Shown: positions 33,892 to 42,722 of the stretch, piece after piece
Position numbering within the stretch: position 1 is the stretch's first letter
Layout: every line of letters begins with the position of its first letter
Position numbers and translations under genes: made by a program
Origin: Chlorogloeopsis sp. ULAP01
Lineage (GTDB): Bacteria > Cyanobacteriota > Cyanobacteriia > Cyanobacteriales > Nostocaceae
Direction of reading: 5' to 3'
Assembly (NCBI RefSeq): GCF_030381805.1
Contig: NZ_JAUDRH010000007.1
Location: forward strand, 124,001-188,000
DNA: 64,000 nucleotides
Notes under the pieces: generated by a model
Database searches by the model: none
What the model was told of the DNA's origin: nothing
Seen by the model: only the letters and a program-made list of their open reading frames with translations

Positions 33892-35643
33892 TTAATGCAG
33901 TAATTCCTCGACTTGATGCTGGCTCCATAAAGTTCTGTACAGCCCTGGTTCTTGGATTAGATCTAAATGTCTTCCTACTTGCACAATTTGACCTTTATCC
34001 ATCACAAAAATCCTATCAGCAGTCGCCGCCGCAGACAGTTGGTGCGTGATAAAAACTACAGTTTTGCGTTTAGTGCCGCCAGAGAGATTTTTGAGGATTG
34101 CTGTTGCAGTTTGATTATCGACACTGGAGAGGGCATCATCCAATATTAACACGGGAGCATCCACCAAAATTGCCCGTGCTAGGGCAGTACGTTGCCGTTG
34201 CCCCCCAGAAAGAGTGATACCACGCTCACCTACGATAGTTTCGTATTGGTGCGGAAAAATGCTGATTTCTGTGGAAATCTGCGCAACTGTAGCGGCAGAT
34301 TCTACTTCTTGTTGTTCGGCAACTGGATCACTATAGCGAATGTTGTTTTTAATCGTGGTGCTAAAGAGAAAACTATCTTGAGGTACGTAGGCGATCGCAC
34401 TTCTTAAGTCTGGCAACTTGATTTTAGTAATGTCGATTCCATCTAGAAACAGTTGTCCTTTGCCAATATCTAATAATCTAGGTAAAGTATTAGCCAAAGT
34501 AGATTTTCCTGAGCCAATAGCTCCCACAATTGCCACCGTTTCTCCAGGTGTAATTTTAAAGCTGACTTGATTTAAAGCGGGAGTATCAGAACCAGGGTAA
34601 GTGTAACTGAGATTTTTGGCTGTTAGTTCTCCTTTTACTTGCTCTGTTGGCAGATCAACTGCATCTGATGCATCTTTGATTTTGGGTGTAACACTTAAAA
34701 TTGCCTCAATCCGATCTATACTCACTTCACCTCGTTGGTAGGCGGTGATTGTAAATCCTAATAAAGCAGTGGGGAAAACCAAGCGCTCCACATATAGTAG
34801 CAATGCCACGAAGTCTCCAATATCGAGTACTCCAGAGGCAATCCTCGTCGCTCCTAATAGGATTATTACCAGCGAACTAATATTAGCTAGTCCGCCAATC
34901 AAAGGAAACAGCGTATTTCGACTTTTTGCTAGTTTGAGATTCGCTTGCAACAGTTGTTGATTTCTCCTAGCGAAGGCACGACGCTCATTTTCCTCTTGGG
35001 CATAGATTTTAATTAAGGCAATGCCACTGATATCTTCTTGAATCAAGTCGCTGGTATCAGAGAGTCGATCCTGCACTTCTAGTTGTTCATTGCGGAGGCG
35101 ATCACTAAATAAATGTACCACCAGAAACATGAACGGATAAACTGCCAAGGAAAAGACAGTTAAATCAACACTGATAGAGAGCATGACTGGTAGTGTCAGA
35201 CTATAGGCAAACAAAGTATTTGCCAAACTTAAGACTGCAAAACCCAACAACCGCCGGATATTATCTACATCGCTAGTGGCACGACTAATCAAATCACCGG
35301 CAGTATTAGTTACAAAGTAAGCTGGTTCCAGCTTTAATAAGTGTTCAAAAATTGTTTGTTTAAGTTCAAATTCTACCTGACGCCCCACGCCAAAAATCCA
35401 AATGCGGGAAGCCATGCGAATTAGCCACATTGCCGAAGTGAGCAAGACAATGGGTACTACATAGTTTAATAATTGGTTAAAGCTAAAAGCTGCCGAAAGT
35501 TTGTCAACAGCCGAACGAATTAATAAAGGAATGTAAACACCCAATGCATTGACAGTGAACAAAGCAAAAATACCTAATGTCGCATCCCGCCAATGGGGAC
35601 GTAGGTAGGCACCAAGTTTAGCAAGGCGTCGTGTTTTTGCCAT
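33892..35643 (-). CDS. ABC exporter, fused membrane and ATPase domains
   Basis: The ATG at 35643 is preferred to a TTG 13 codons upstream, giving 583 residues. Six transmembrane helices occupy about residues 20-300. The ATPase domain shows Walker A GAIGSGKST, Q-loop YVPQDSFLFS, signature LSGGQRQR, Walker B VLILDDALSSVD and H-loop FITHQLS. It belongs to the half-size exporters of the MsbA/MdlB kind, which dimerise. The substrate (lipid, drug or peptide) is unknown; there is no N-terminal peptidase domain, so it is not a GG-peptide processing exporter. Confidence 0.92.
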   Translation of the reverse strand: MAKTRRLAKLGAYLRPHWRDATLGIFALFTVNALGVYIPLLIRSAVDKLSAAFSFNQLLNYVVPIVLLTSAMWLIRMASRIWIFGVGRQVEFELKQTIFEHLLKLEPAYFVTNTAGDLISRATSDVDNIRRLLGFAVLSLANTLFAYSLTLPVMLSISVDLTVFSLAVYPFMFLVVHLFSDRLRNEQLEVQDRLSDTSDLIQEDISGIALIKIYAQEENERRAFARRNQQLLQANLKLAKSRNTLFPLIGGLANISSLVIILLGATRIASGVLDIGDFVALLLYVERLVFPTALLGFTITAYQRGEVSIDRIEAILSVTPKIKDASDAVDLPTEQVKGELTAKNLSYTYPGSDTPALNQVSFKITPGETVAIVGAIGSGKSTLANTLPRLLDIGKGQLFLDGIDITKIKLPDLRSAIAYVPQDSFLFSTTIKNNIRYSDPVAEQQEVESAATVAQISTEISIFPHQYETIVGERGITLSGGQRQRTALARAILVDAPVLILDDALSSVDNQTATAILKNLSGGTKRKTVVFITHQLSAAATADRIFVMDKGQIVQVGRHLDLIQEPGLYRTLWSQHQVEELLH

Positions 35644-35798
35644 TCCAGCTATTTTGCACTTTTTAATCGTAGAGTATGCCAAAATCTGGCATTTTGTAGC
35701 TGCCGACGGAAATATATAGCAAAACTAAAGACAGGTATTTAAACAAGCTTTGAGACTAAAGTTTAATAAATTACCCATCCATAAACTGCTATAAAATT

Positions 35799-35844
35799 AA
35801 AAAAAGGTCACTCAGCTACAAAAGTAACATTATGACCTTTTTTA
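35799..35844 (-). terminator. Terminator of the truncated YdcF-like gene
   Basis: On the minus strand AAAAAAGGTCA pairs with TGACCTTTTTT across a 22-nt loop, ending in a T run. It is about 20 bp after the stop codon at 35863. Confidence 0.65.
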
Positions 35845-35862
35845 AAGCCAGTCTTTTTAAAC

Positions 35863-36510
35863 TTACGACTGGCGTCCGCGCAAGAAAAAATAAACCTGAT
35901 TGAGATAACTTTCCCAGACTCGCGTCGTCAGCGATAGTGTTTCGGCATTGGGGACAAAATCTTCTAACCGCAAACCTCTTCTGGGAATGTCATTAGGAGT
36001 TTGCAAAAAATAAGGTGAAACTGCCACAGGCGGTAGGATGCTGCTTCCTACATCTGACACGCTAGCGATAGTAGAGTCTGGTTTGAATGCCACTAGTGTT
36101 GGAGATAAAGTTGAATTCAGGGCTGGGTTAAAATTACTTGCCGTCGCTACAGGCGATCGCACTAAAAAGTAAGCAACAGCTGGCGTACTGGCCAGTAGCA
36201 TAATTGTTAATGCCCAAGCTAGATATATACCTCCTGGCTTATCTATCGCTCCTGCCTTCATCTTCTGAGCCGCAAGAATTAACAGCAACAGTGAAGCTCC
36301 CAAAGGCTTGAGTGGAAAAGAGACTACCCTCCATAAAGAGGCTACAGCTGGTTCGTTGGGGTTAATAAACGACAGTAAGATAATCAGGAAAAGAACGACT
36401 AACAGCAATCGTCCAACAAAAGTCCCTGAAGGATAAAATCTTTGAAACAAAGTGACTAAGATAGCTATGAGCAGTAGCCACAGAAGTACCCGGCTTAACA
36501 ATATAAACAT
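35863..36510 (-). CDS. Membrane protein resembling a YdcF family protein without its core domain
   Basis: The product is 215 residues. Residues 1-125 are four hydrophobic helices (MFILLSRVLLWLLLIAILVT, then LLLVVLFLIILLSFI, SLLLLILAAQ and ALTIMLLASTPAVAYFL). The last 35 residues (RRGLRLEDFVPNAETLSLTT, then RVWESYLNQVYFFLRG) look like the C-terminal tail of cyanobacterial YdcF/ElyC-type (DUF218) proteins. The catalytic DUF218 domain expected between them is absent. In its place is a 60-residue Ser/Pro/Ala-rich linker. The reading frame is intact. This suggests an internal deletion product; it may alternatively be a distinct family. Whether it is still functional is unknown. Confidence 0.6.
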   Translation of the reverse strand: MFILLSRVLLWLLLIAILVTLFQRFYPSGTFVGRLLLVVLFLIILLSFINPNEPAVASLWRVVSFPLKPLGASLLLLILAAQKMKAGAIDKPGGIYLAWALTIMLLASTPAVAYFLVRSPVATASNFNPALNSTLSPTLVAFKPDSTIASVSDVGSSILPPVAVSPYFLQTPNDIPRRGLRLEDFVPNAETLSLTTRVWESYLNQVYFFLRGRQS

Positions 36511-36801
36511 AGATTAACTCTCAAATCTTTTTTTGCGGTCAGCCTAGTTGTTTTGGAAAATTGAGTTATTTTACCGTCAAATTGTAATCGCACTGTCACT
36601 AACTGCAAATACCCCACAACGCCACTCCTATGAAAGGATATTTCCGCAGGGGGATGACTATCCTTCACATCAAGACTACCGTCGTAGTGATTTTAGAGCA
36701 ATTTTTGTCAAGTGACTGCAATATTTGTAATTTTCAAGATCAGTAATCCTGTTCAGGTAAATTAATTTAATTGAGAAGTTGTTTAATTACAAGGAAAAAC
36801 T

Positions 36802-37800
36802 ATGTCGCCTGGAAAGCCCACAATTTTGGTTACAGGCGGGGCTGGATATATCGGCTCCCATACAGTGCTTGCTCTAAAGCGAGCTGGTTACGAGGTGGTA
36901 ATTCTTGATAATTTAGTGTACGGACACCGTGACTTGGTAGAAAAAGCTTTAGATGTAGAGCTGATAGTGGGAGATACAGGCGATCGCACCCTGTTGGATA
37001 ACTTATTTCAAAGCCACGAGATTGCAGCCGTAATGCACTTTTCTGCTTATGCCTATGTGGGAGAATCAGTTGTCGATCCAGCCAAGTACTACCGCAATAA
37101 TGTCGTAGGCACCCTGACATTGTTAGAGGCAATGTTAGCTGCTTCTATCAAGAAATTTGTCTTTTCTTCCACTTGTGCAACCTATGGGGTTCCCAACATT
37201 GTACCCATCCCAGAAGATCATCCTCAAAATCCGATCAATCCCTATGGCGCTACCAAGCTGATGGTAGAGCAGATTCTTTCTGATTTTGATGTCGCCTATG
37301 ATTTCAAATCAGTGCGCTTCCGCTATTTCAATGCCGCCGGCGCAGATCCAAATGGTTTGTTAGGAGAAGATCACAATCCAGAAACTCATTTGATTCCCTT
37401 GGTGTTGTTAGCGGCTTTAGGTAAACGCGAATCTATTTCAGTTTTTGGTACAGACTACCCCACAACTGACGGTACTTGTGTTCGAGATTATATACACGTC
37501 AGCGATTTAGCAGATGCTCACGTTTTGGGCTTGGAATATTTATTAAAAGGCGGCGACAGCGAAATTTTTAACTTAGGAAATGGCAACGGCTTCTCAGTCA
37601 AAGAAGTGATTGAAGCCGCCAAGCAGGTTACAGGCAAGGATATTAAAGTAGTGGAGTGCGATCGCCGCCCTGGAGATCCACCAGCTTTGATTGGTAGTGG
37701 CGATAAAGCCCGAAAAATTTTAGGTTGGCAACCCCAGTACTCAGCCCTGCCAGAAATTATCACTCATGCATGGCAGTGGCATCAAAAAAGACATCAATAA
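36802..37800 (+). CDS. galE: UDP-glucose 4-epimerase
   Basis: The product is 332 residues. It is an extended short-chain dehydrogenase: NAD motif VTGGAGYIGSHT, catalytic S/T in FSSTCATYG, Y-x3-K in YGATK, and typical epimerase blocks FRYFNAAGADPNG, GTDYPTTDGTCVRDYIHVSD and NLGNGNGFSV. It interconverts UDP-glucose and UDP-galactose, supplying exopolysaccharide or glycolipid synthesis. ACAAGGAAAAACT precedes the ATG. A good terminator follows at 37865-37893, so it is a single-gene transcript. Confidence 0.95.
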   Translation: MSPGKPTILVTGGAGYIGSHTVLALKRAGYEVVILDNLVYGHRDLVEKALDVELIVGDTGDRTLLDNLFQSHEIAAVMHFSAYAYVGESVVDPAKYYRNNVVGTLTLLEAMLAASIKKFVFSSTCATYGVPNIVPIPEDHPQNPINPYGATKLMVEQILSDFDVAYDFKSVRFRYFNAAGADPNGLLGEDHNPETHLIPLVLLAALGKRESISVFGTDYPTTDGTCVRDYIHVSDLADAHVLGLEYLLKGGDSEIFNLGNGNGFSVKEVIEAAKQVTGKDIKVVECDRRPGDPPALIGSGDKARKILGWQPQYSALPEIITHAWQWHQKRHQ

Positions 37801-38334
37801 CAGATAGGGAACAGGGAACAGCAAAACAATGTGTGTAATTAATTCTGCCTGAGTACTTAAATGGTAGGGGCATCCCTTGTGGATGCCTTTTTATTGGTGC
37901 TTGATTATTCCACGCCAAAGCCATAAGTAGGTGGACATAATTAAATATAAAATGCCAACTTCTAAAAAGCAGACGGAAATAACCTTTTCCCTTCTGCCCT
38001 ACAGGTACTCTACCTTGAAGCCCTTCGGGTTCGCCAGTTCACGCCAGTCGCTACCCTCCGGGAAGCCGCCCTGACGGGCGTCTACAAGTCGGCAAAGCCG
38101 CCCAACGCGCTGGCTCCTTTATGCCGGGAAACCCTTTCGCCAGTCATACTATTTCACGAAAAGGCTGATATGGATGTACCCCACCGCCTACGGCACCTCC
38201 CCTTACTAAGGGGAGGTTGGGAGGGGTTGAATATGAATCACTCAAAAAGTGAAATGGTATCACCTGCGGAGGGAAACCCGCCAAGAGTGCTGGTTCACCA
38301 CCGCAGTGGCTCACCATCTGCCTTCTATTTATAC
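37801..38334. repeat. Repeat-dense spacer downstream of galE
   Basis: Contains GGGAACAGGGAACAGC (37807-37822), the galE terminator, the 50-bp module at 38042-38091 (exact reverse complement of 24046-24095), a second related module to about 38150, and CTCCCCTTACTAAGGGGAG (38199-38217). A frame overlapping its end is not supported as a gene. Confidence 0.75.
37865..37893 (+). terminator. galE terminator
   Basis: GGCATCC (37869-37875) and GGATGCC (37881-37887) make a 7-bp stem with a 5-nt loop, followed by TTTTTATT. Confidence 0.75.
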
Positions 38335-38970
38335 CTACTCTCTATTTAATTGTTGTACTACCGCAAGAAAAACGCCAACTACAATCAAACCAAAAGAAGC
38401 GATCGCCCAAAGTGGCAAACCAGAAGTTCGTGCCTGTGTAAAATTCTGATTTCCATCCTGTGTACCTCGCGAATTTTCTGACACCTCATTACCAGCTGCC
38501 ACAGTGACATTGAACTTTAACTCAAAAGGTTTAAAACTTGCCCCTGTTTTGGGTTTACCACGCAGTTGTAGTTGGTAAGTTCCTTGCCGAGGGAAGGTGA
38601 GTTCTGTTCCAGGTACTCCTTGATAGCGCTCCGCCGTCAATGCTTGCAAAGCTGGTTCCAACAAAGGAGGTTCTCCAGATGCGTGAGGTTCCGCATAAAC
38701 CTTTAACTGACAATTACACTCTGCTAGTCGAATCACCCTACCGCCTTTGCGAGTCAAGGCAAACCATGCTTTTGTCCGTTCTCCAGCGCGAGGATTGTCA
38801 TTTGGTTCTATGTGGAGAATTGCACCCACATCCCCTGTCGTTTTCACCTGATGGGCAAATGCGGCAGAAGTATGAGAAAGAAAATCAACAAACAAGACTA
38901 GCAATAATATATACTTTGCCGTTACATGGCAGCGTCGAGAAGTGTTTTGTAACGAACTTTGTCTGAGCAT
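38335..38970 (-). CDS. Secreted, membrane-anchored protein beside a UreH-like transporter
   Basis: The ATG at 38970 gives 211 residues. It has an N-terminal signal (KYILLLVLFVDFLSHTSAAF, then AHQVK as the mature start), an Ig-like beta domain (IEPNDNPRAGERTKAWFALT, CNCQLKVYAEP, LTFPRQGTYQLQLRGKP) and a C-terminal membrane helix (LPLWAIASFGLIVVGVFLAV). The topology is periplasmic with a single anchor. The mature N-terminus begins AHQ, and His near the N-terminus together with the CNC motif could bind copper, as in CopC/YtkA-type proteins; this is inference. The upstream gene in the same direction encodes a UreH-like membrane protein, a likely partner. Confidence 0.65.
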   Translation of the reverse strand: MLRQSSLQNTSRRCHVTAKYILLLVLFVDFLSHTSAAFAHQVKTTGDVGAILHIEPNDNPRAGERTKAWFALTRKGGRVIRLAECNCQLKVYAEPHASGEPPLLEPALQALTAERYQGVPGTELTFPRQGTYQLQLRGKPKTGASFKPFELKFNVTVAAGNEVSENSRGTQDGNQNFTQARTSGLPLWAIASFGLIVVGVFLAVVQQLNRE

Positions 38971-39376
38971 TGTGGAGGCAGTAGTCTCTAGTGAGAGTGA
39001 AAATACGACTGCTTTTGAAAACGGCAAATCAAATTCTCCCTGATTGTGAAACACTGATTTTTAAGCATGAGAATATCATTACAAAATTCTTGCCATACAA
39101 GCAAATTTTTAGTCGAACAAGGATTCTTAAAATTATTTTTTGTATTTTATTATTTAAACATTTGTTATTGTCAGATTATCACCATTAAGACTTACGGAAA
39201 ATTACTCTAAAATTCTCTTTACTCCCTGTTCTCTCTGTCCTCTGCGGTTTATTATTCCATGACTTGTGCGTAAGACTTGACCATTTTCCAAATTAAATTT
39301 GCCCAGGTGCTTGTATATTTTTCATCAATATATAGACGCCTTTTTTTATTTTAATTTAAATCAAGATTGTATAAAT
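38971..39376. other. AT-rich spacer
   Basis: About 400 bp between two minus-strand genes. It contains a remnant of the CTCTGCGGTT repeat (about 39221-39250). No gene was recognised. Confidence 0.35.
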
Positions 39377-40603
39377 TTAACGTGACTTACTCAAGGGTAC
39401 ATAAAATTTTTCTAAAGATAGTATCGACCAAAAAAAGCGATTTCTCACTACTAATACACCAAAAGTAATTATTACCAACAATACTGACGCTAATTTGTTG
39501 AAATCATTTAATCGCAAAGAACCAAGGTAATGTGAGCCAATCATAATTGTATGAATGGCAGCCAAGATTAAAGCCGGTATACTCAAAAGATGAATTTGCC
39601 GCCAACGCTTACCGAAAAACTTTTGTAAAGAATCAAAACTCGTTAATGCGGCGGGAGTCATCAACACCAGTGCCACTACACCCGCAGCCATTCCCCACTG
39701 AAAATCTGGCGGCAAAAACCAGAAAGCAGCAAAATTCCATTGCAGTGAGTGCTCTATCATGTGGGTAGTGTGAGCAACAGAAAGCACAAAAGCCCCTACT
39801 CCCAAAGCACGACGATAACGCAAGGGTGCAGCCCACAAACCGCTCACAGGACGAGCAATCAGCGCCAGCATTAACAATATCAGCGCGGCGTGTCCAGTGT
39901 AATCTACCATTGTGTCGCCCGTTCGCAGCAGTGTGAGTACACCAATGGCAAGAGTTAACCAACCACCCAACCGAAACAATTGACTGCGCCTGTCTTTACT
40001 TACCAACGATGTAGAAACACCAACACCTAACATCGTAGGTAAGGTTCCTATGCCAAAAGCCAGCATAGTTGCTGCACCCATCTCCAAATTACCAGTTTCT
40101 GCGGCTTTAATTTGGGCAGCATAAAGGAAACCACAAGGCATTAAACCCCAAGTCATTCCTAAAACTGCTGGTGTCCACCATCTGCTTTTGAGGGAAAGTT
40201 TAACCATACCCGCGCTCAAGCGGTTGTGTAAACTTCCTTTTAACAGGGGGTGCAACACTGGTATGCGGGGCAAAAAGTTCGGTTTAATTTGTCCTAGCCC
40301 AAACCAAATCAACATCATGCCTGTGACAATTGCAATCCACTGGCGTAATTCACTACCAATTCCTGCAAGTTGTCCACTCTTGAGTAATATCGAACCTAAC
40401 GCACCAATTCCAGCACCAACAAGGGTGTAGCTTAGGAGTCTGCCAAAGTTCAGCAAAGTATGAAATGTTAATTGCTGCTGCCAATTGGGAGTTTTTTGTT
40501 GATGGGATAGAGAAAATGCTACAGCCAAAGGGCCACACATTCCCAAACAGTGTCCAAAACTTCCCAGAAACCCCAAAGATATGATGAGTAAATAATCTAG
40601 CAT
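39377..40603 (-). CDS. UreH/DsbD-like membrane protein fused to a ferric-reductase-like domain
   Basis: The product is 408 residues and polytopic. Residues 1-230 match the UreH-type (sulfite exporter TauE/SafE-like, DsbD-2) fold: GHCLGMCGPLAVAFSL with a conserved H-C-x3-C-G-P, and MTWGLMPCGFLYAAQIKAAE with a second Cys-Pro region. Such proteins move copper, nickel or reducing equivalents. Residues 250-400 add about five helices with spaced histidines (LSVAHTTHMIEHSLQW and WRQIHLLSIPALILAAIHT), as in ferric-reductase/YedZ-like haem-binding domains. It may handle copper or haem for the oxidase or photosynthetic cytochromes. The downstream secreted protein is a possible partner. Confidence 0.75.
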   Translation of the reverse strand: MLDYLLIISLGFLGSFGHCLGMCGPLAVAFSLSHQQKTPNWQQQLTFHTLLNFGRLLSYTLVGAGIGALGSILLKSGQLAGIGSELRQWIAIVTGMMLIWFGLGQIKPNFLPRIPVLHPLLKGSLHNRLSAGMVKLSLKSRWWTPAVLGMTWGLMPCGFLYAAQIKAAETGNLEMGAATMLAFGIGTLPTMLGVGVSTSLVSKDRRSQLFRLGGWLTLAIGVLTLLRTGDTMVDYTGHAALILLMLALIARPVSGLWAAPLRYRRALGVGAFVLSVAHTTHMIEHSLQWNFAAFWFLPPDFQWGMAAGVVALVLMTPAALTSFDSLQKFFGKRWRQIHLLSIPALILAAIHTIMIGSHYLGSLRLNDFNKLASVLLVIITFGVLVVRNRFFWSILSLEKFYVPLSKSR

Positions 40604-40806
40604 ATTGGCGGCTAATGGCTAATCGACAAGATTTACGATTAGCAATTCCTAAATTATGTAATTAAGCTAGCCCAGTTGTTGCGAAAAATTTCTTGGGCAT
40701 AGCCAATCATGAGGAACTTTAAAGTAAATTTTTAACTCTGTCAAAAGACAACTTGTCAAACTTGACTAAAAGGCTATCCTAAATCAGGAAGGCACGGATA
40801 AATCAA

Positions 40807-41940
40807 ATGAAAAAGTGGATTTGGCTGGTGCTGGCGATACTAGTAGCGTGTGCGGCAGTTGTTGGCAGCGGATTTCTCAGGCAAGGTGAGCAACCATCGG
40901 TCATTGAAACTATTAAAGTTGAAAATCCGCACTTGGTGGAAGAGGACACGGGGACACGGGGAGGTGGGGACACGGGGAAAGTTTTTGATAGTTTCTCCGC
41001 GTCACCGCGTCTCAACCTCTCCGTTTCTTCCCCTCCCCAAGTCTCAGCTAGCAAGCTGTTTGTCCATGTTCAGAATTTAAACTTTAAACGTTATACAGAT
41101 GCAGAGCGATCGCGTACCCGTGCTTACATTACCGGGGAACTAAAAAAATTAGGCTGGAAATCCCAATTGCAAAAGTTCTCTGACGGTGTAAATGTTTTTG
41201 CAGAACGAAAAGGCACTGATAAAGAAGCAGGAGCTATTCTTGTTGGAGCACATTACGATACCGTTGCAATCTCTCCCGGTGCTGATGACAATGCTAGTGG
41301 TGTTGCTGTGCTTTTGGAAATTGCCCGGCTTTTTGGTTCTCGTCCGACACCAAAAACTTTACAAGTAGTGTTTTTTGACAAAGAAGAAGCAGGATTGTTG
41401 GGTAGCAGAGCTTTTGTTACCAAAACCGCACACTTGTTGAAGAATCTGCGCGGCGTCATTGTTATGGATATGGTTGGCTACGCTTGCCACACAGCAGGCT
41501 GTCAGCAGTATCCTGCGGGTTTGCCTATCACACCACTCAGCGATAAAGGTGATTTTTTAGCAGTAGTTGGTGATACAGAACACTTACCACTGCTCAATTC
41601 CTTTCAAAAAATAGACCAAGAAGTAGCGATCGCCAAAGCAGAGCGGGGCAAACCTTCAGTCTCTCTACCACCTATATTTACCTTGCCAGTTCCGCTCAAA
41701 GGCTTGCTAACACCAGATACCCTACGTAGCGATCATGCTCCATTCTGGTTTCAAGGAGTAGGCGCAGTACTGGTGACAGATACCGCCAATCTACGCAGTC
41801 CACACTACCACCAACCCAGCGATACACCAAAGACAATAAACCGTAATTTTTTTACAGGAGCAGCACAGGCTGTTGTCAATGCTACTACGATTTTATTAGA
41901 AAATAAAAAGGCTTTGGATACACCAACATCAAATTCGTGA
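40807..41940 (+). CDS. M28-family zinc aminopeptidase, membrane-anchored or secreted
   Basis: The product is 377 residues. It has an N-terminal membrane segment (MKKWIWLVLAILVACAAVVG; the Cys might also be a lipobox), a linker about residues 45-80 from a dispersed repeat, then the M28 catalytic domain. Zinc ligands and the base are visible: H and D in VGAHYDTV, D in PGADDNASG, EE in FFDKEEAGLLGS, D in MDMVGY and H in SPHYHQPSDT. Members are bacterial leucyl or glutaminyl-cyclase-like aminopeptidases acting outside the cytoplasm. The start at 40807 is the only ATG before the hydrophobic segment. Confidence 0.9.
   Translation: MKKWIWLVLAILVACAAVVGSGFLRQGEQPSVIETIKVENPHLVEEDTGTRGGGDTGKVFDSFSASPRLNLSVSSPPQVSASKLFVHVQNLNFKRYTDAERSRTRAYITGELKKLGWKSQLQKFSDGVNVFAERKGTDKEAGAILVGAHYDTVAISPGADDNASGVAVLLEIARLFGSRPTPKTLQVVFFDKEEAGLLGSRAFVTKTAHLLKNLRGVIVMDMVGYACHTAGCQQYPAGLPITPLSDKGDFLAVVGDTEHLPLLNSFQKIDQEVAIAKAERGKPSVSLPPIFTLPVPLKGLLTPDTLRSDHAPFWFQGVGAVLVTDTANLRSPHYHQPSDTPKTINRNFFTGAAQAVVNATTILLENKKALDTPTSNS
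40935..41045. repeat. Dispersed repeat inserted in frame in the M28 peptidase
   Basis: GAAGAGGACACGGGGACACG and following sequence encode EEDTGTRGGGDTG, then SFSASPRLNLSVSS, between the membrane anchor and the catalytic domain. At the protein level it is close to the insert in the response regulator (21495-21612). Arms CACGGGGA and its complement-like CTCCGCGTCACCGCG partner show it is a palindromic element. Confidence 0.85.
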
Positions 41941-42074
41941 ACTACTCCAACTATACCCTAGCAGAGTCGAAGCAGATTTATCTCCAAAAATACTCATTTT
42001 TTAACTCCTAAACGCTTCAAAGCATAGTCAGTATATATTTCTGATTCCACCTCCAATGCCTTGTTGGGAGCTGC

Positions 42075-42269
42075 GATCGCTATCGCGTAGATCACTACCC
42101 AGATAAGCTCTCAGGGCGAGATGTAGTTGATATCATTCAAAGTCTAGCCAAAGAAGAAGGCTGCGCGGTTTTACTTATAACGTATGACACCCGCATTCTA
42201 GATATAGCCGATCGCATTATTCAAATGGAAGATGGTCGGTTACAAGAATTTTCAAATCTTTACTCATAA
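42075..42269 (+). pseudogene. Remnant of a DevA-like ABC transporter ATPase
   Basis: One frame reads HYPDKLSGRDVVDIIQSLAK, then EEGCAVLLITYDTRILDIAD and RIIQMEDGRLQEFSNLYS before a stop at 42267. In DevA-type ATPases HYPDKLSG belongs to the signature loop, while SGRDVV and what follows lie about 35 residues later, after Walker B. The stretch between the two SG pairs is missing here, and the rest of the gene upstream is absent. The H-loop His is Tyr (LITYD). It is therefore a decayed fragment, presumably of a DevBCA exporter gene, which in heterocystous species builds the glycolipid layer. Confidence 0.75.
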
Positions 42270-42443
42270 TAAATATGTATAGTCCATGACATTAGTCATA
42301 CGAAATCTTCATACTAAAGTTACAGTTGTATTTGTTACGTCTGACACTAGCGCAGAACAGCTTCAATTTATACAATACCAGGGATAAGGCATCAAGCCGA
42401 ATGCATTTTATGTGCAGGTAAGCAAATCAAGGGGGATTTTTCG
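42270..42443. other. Spacer after the DevA remnant
   Basis: No gene seen. GGGGGA lies 8 nt before the GTG start of the next small gene. Confidence 0.35.
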
Positions 42444-42722
42444 GTGAGTTACTACAATTTTGATGAACACTTCTGGTCTGCCCAGACGGTTTGTAGCAAA
42501 AAAGCATTACCAAAGCCAAATCCAAAGATTGCTCGTATAAGTAACATAAATGTATTAAAAGTAATTTTGACTTTAGGATGCATTGGGATTTGGACACCAT
42601 TGCTGCTTCAATTCTTAGTTCCTGTTATCAATCAGAATCAGGAAGAAAGTTCTCTGTATGTTGATAATTCTGGAGCCCATCGCCTGTTACTGAAGCGAGC
42701 CATTATTTTAAATAACCAGTAA
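42444..42722 (+). CDS. Small single-helix membrane protein, unknown
   Basis: The product is 92 residues from a GTG with a purine-rich GGGGGA upstream. One transmembrane segment is visible (NVLKVILTLGCIGIWTPLLL, then QFLVPVI). The N-terminal part is polar with Lys/Pro repeats (KKALPKPNPKIARI). No family was recognised. It could be a real short protein or a fragment related to the decayed transporter just upstream; the placement downstream of that remnant leaves both possible. Confidence 0.5.
   Translation: MSYYNFDEHFWSAQTVCSKKALPKPNPKIARISNINVLKVILTLGCIGIWTPLLLQFLVPVINQNQEESSLYVDNSGAHRLLLKRAIILNNQ

Noticed and set aside
33892..35643. ABC exporter as the transporter of the GG-leader peptide
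   Set aside because: It lacks the N-terminal C39 peptidase domain and is 33 kb away.
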